A stretch of 64,000 nt of DNA from Pseudomonas flavescens (GTDB lineage: Bacteria; Pseudomonadota; Gammaproteobacteria; Pseudomonadales; Pseudomonadaceae), in assembly GCF_013408425.1 (NCBI RefSeq), contig NZ_JACBYV010000001.1, positions 4,216,001 to 4,280,000 on the forward strand, given 5' to 3'. Each line of letters starts with the position of its first letter. Positions within the stretch are counted from its first letter, which is position 1. The notes beneath the pieces are model-generated. The model did no database searches and had not been told where the DNA came from. It was given only the letters and a program-made list of their open reading frames with translations. Positions 63,539 through 64,000 of this stretch are shown here, in pieces. A program made the translations under genes and the position numbers.

Positions 63539-64000
63539 TCAGGTGATAGTCGGCAAACGCCGGTCCAGCTCCTGGTAAAGGGCGCTCTGTGCCGACCAGT
63601 TGCGCAGCAGACGCGCGCGATCCCGAGCATAGGCGGCCTTGAAACTGCTGGCGCTGTCATGGTGCTGCATGGCATCCAGATCGATCAGCGCCCAGCGGCC
63701 AGCCTGCCACAGGATGTTGTTGCCCTTGAAGTCGCCGTGGCTGATGCGCTCACGCAACAATGCGGCGAACACGCTCTCCAGCGCCTGCAGATCCGCCTCG
63801 GGCGGCAACTCGTCTGCCTGGTAGGGCGCGAAACGGGCAATTATATCCACACCCGGCGTGTGTTCGGTAATCAGATAAGCCTGACGGCGCAGCCACAGGG
63901 TACGACGCTCGAGCACGGCCAGTGGCTTGGGCGTGGCAATGCCGAGGAAATCCAGACGATTGCCCTCGCACCAGCTGTGCCAGGCACGGCTCGGCCGCCA
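63539..64000 (-). CDS. LPS core kinase-like protein (5' end cut by window)
   Basis: At least 153 residues of the C-terminal part are visible. From the window edge the frame reads WRPSRAWHSWCEGNRLDFLG, then LITEHTPGVDIIARFA, catalytic loop ISHGDFKGNNILW with HGD, and metal Asp in LIDLDAMQHH. This is the LPS-kinase (InaA/WaaP-type) family that follows wapO in P. aeruginosa (PA5006-PA5008 region). The start lies beyond the window. It is upstream of wapO with a 78-nt gap. Confidence 0.87.
   Translation of the reverse strand, partial: WRPSRAWHSWCEGNRLDFLGIATPKPLAVLERRTLWLRRQAYLITEHTPGVDIIARFAPYQADELPPEADLQALESVFAALLRERISHGDFKGNNILWQAGRWALIDLDAMQHHDSASSFKAAYARDRARLLRNWSAQSALYQELDRRLPTIT

Overview
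The window looks like chromosomal DNA from a Pseudomonas (gamma-proteobacterium). It is G+C-rich and dense with genes. The stretch from about 20.6 to 64 kb follows the gene neighbourhood known around P. aeruginosa PA4964-PA5007: parC/parE, yqiA, cpdA, nudF, thiC, tolC, waaA, emrE, hldE, then msbA and the LPS core genes. A REP repeat pair of Pseudomonas type is also present. I saw no rRNA, tRNA, CRISPR array, IS element or prophage. These assignments come from reading the sequence and from memory of the families; no database search was run.

Layout. (1) 1-4.6 kb: K+ transporter kup (cut by the left edge), divergent from a KdpD-like kinase and its response regulator; the shared promoter region carries three TTTACGSC direct repeats. 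(2) 4.7-9.0 kb: betI, a REP pair, a palindromic operator and betBA (choline to glycine betaine). (3) 9-16.6 kb: a TorT-like periplasmic protein, an MdtD-like exporter, the helicase dbpA, a REC-REC-GGDEF regulator, a solute-binding protein and a YhiN-type flavoprotein. (4) 16.6-20.6 kb: a serine module (transporter sstT, deaminase sdaA, divergent LysR regulator). (5) 20.6-30.9 kb: a PqiC-like lipoprotein, the topoisomerase IV operon with two envelope genes embedded in it, yqiA, cpdA, a DUF1249 gene, nudF and an RsiV-like lipoprotein. (6) 31-40.7 kb: thiC under a TPP riboswitch, tolC, waaA, a LysR regulator, emrE, a flavoprotein, an aldo/keto reductase and a conserved protein.

(7) 40.7-64 kb is a large LPS core / surface glycan locus. 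It contains hldE (heptose precursor), dnpA and mig-14 (envelope defence), waaL (O-antigen ligase), three kinase-like proteins of which one lacks the catalytic Asp, msbA (lipid A-core flippase), nine recognisable glycosyltransferases plus a tenth divergent candidate, a polysaccharide pyruvyl transferase, the carbamoyltransferase wapO, and a final kinase cut by the right edge. Relative to the P. aeruginosa order the cluster is rearranged and enlarged. A GT4-then-GT2 pair with a 4-nt overlap occurs twice, an A+T-richer group of transferases (54.1-58.2 kb) is inserted, and short unassigned ORFs end exactly at the start codons of mig-14 and of the GT9 gene.

The strongest leads are this rearranged core cluster (duplicated transferase module, pyruvyl transferase beside the carbamoyltransferase, apparent pseudokinase beside waaL) and the kup/KdpDE-like arrangement with a candidate operator and no kdpFABC in view.
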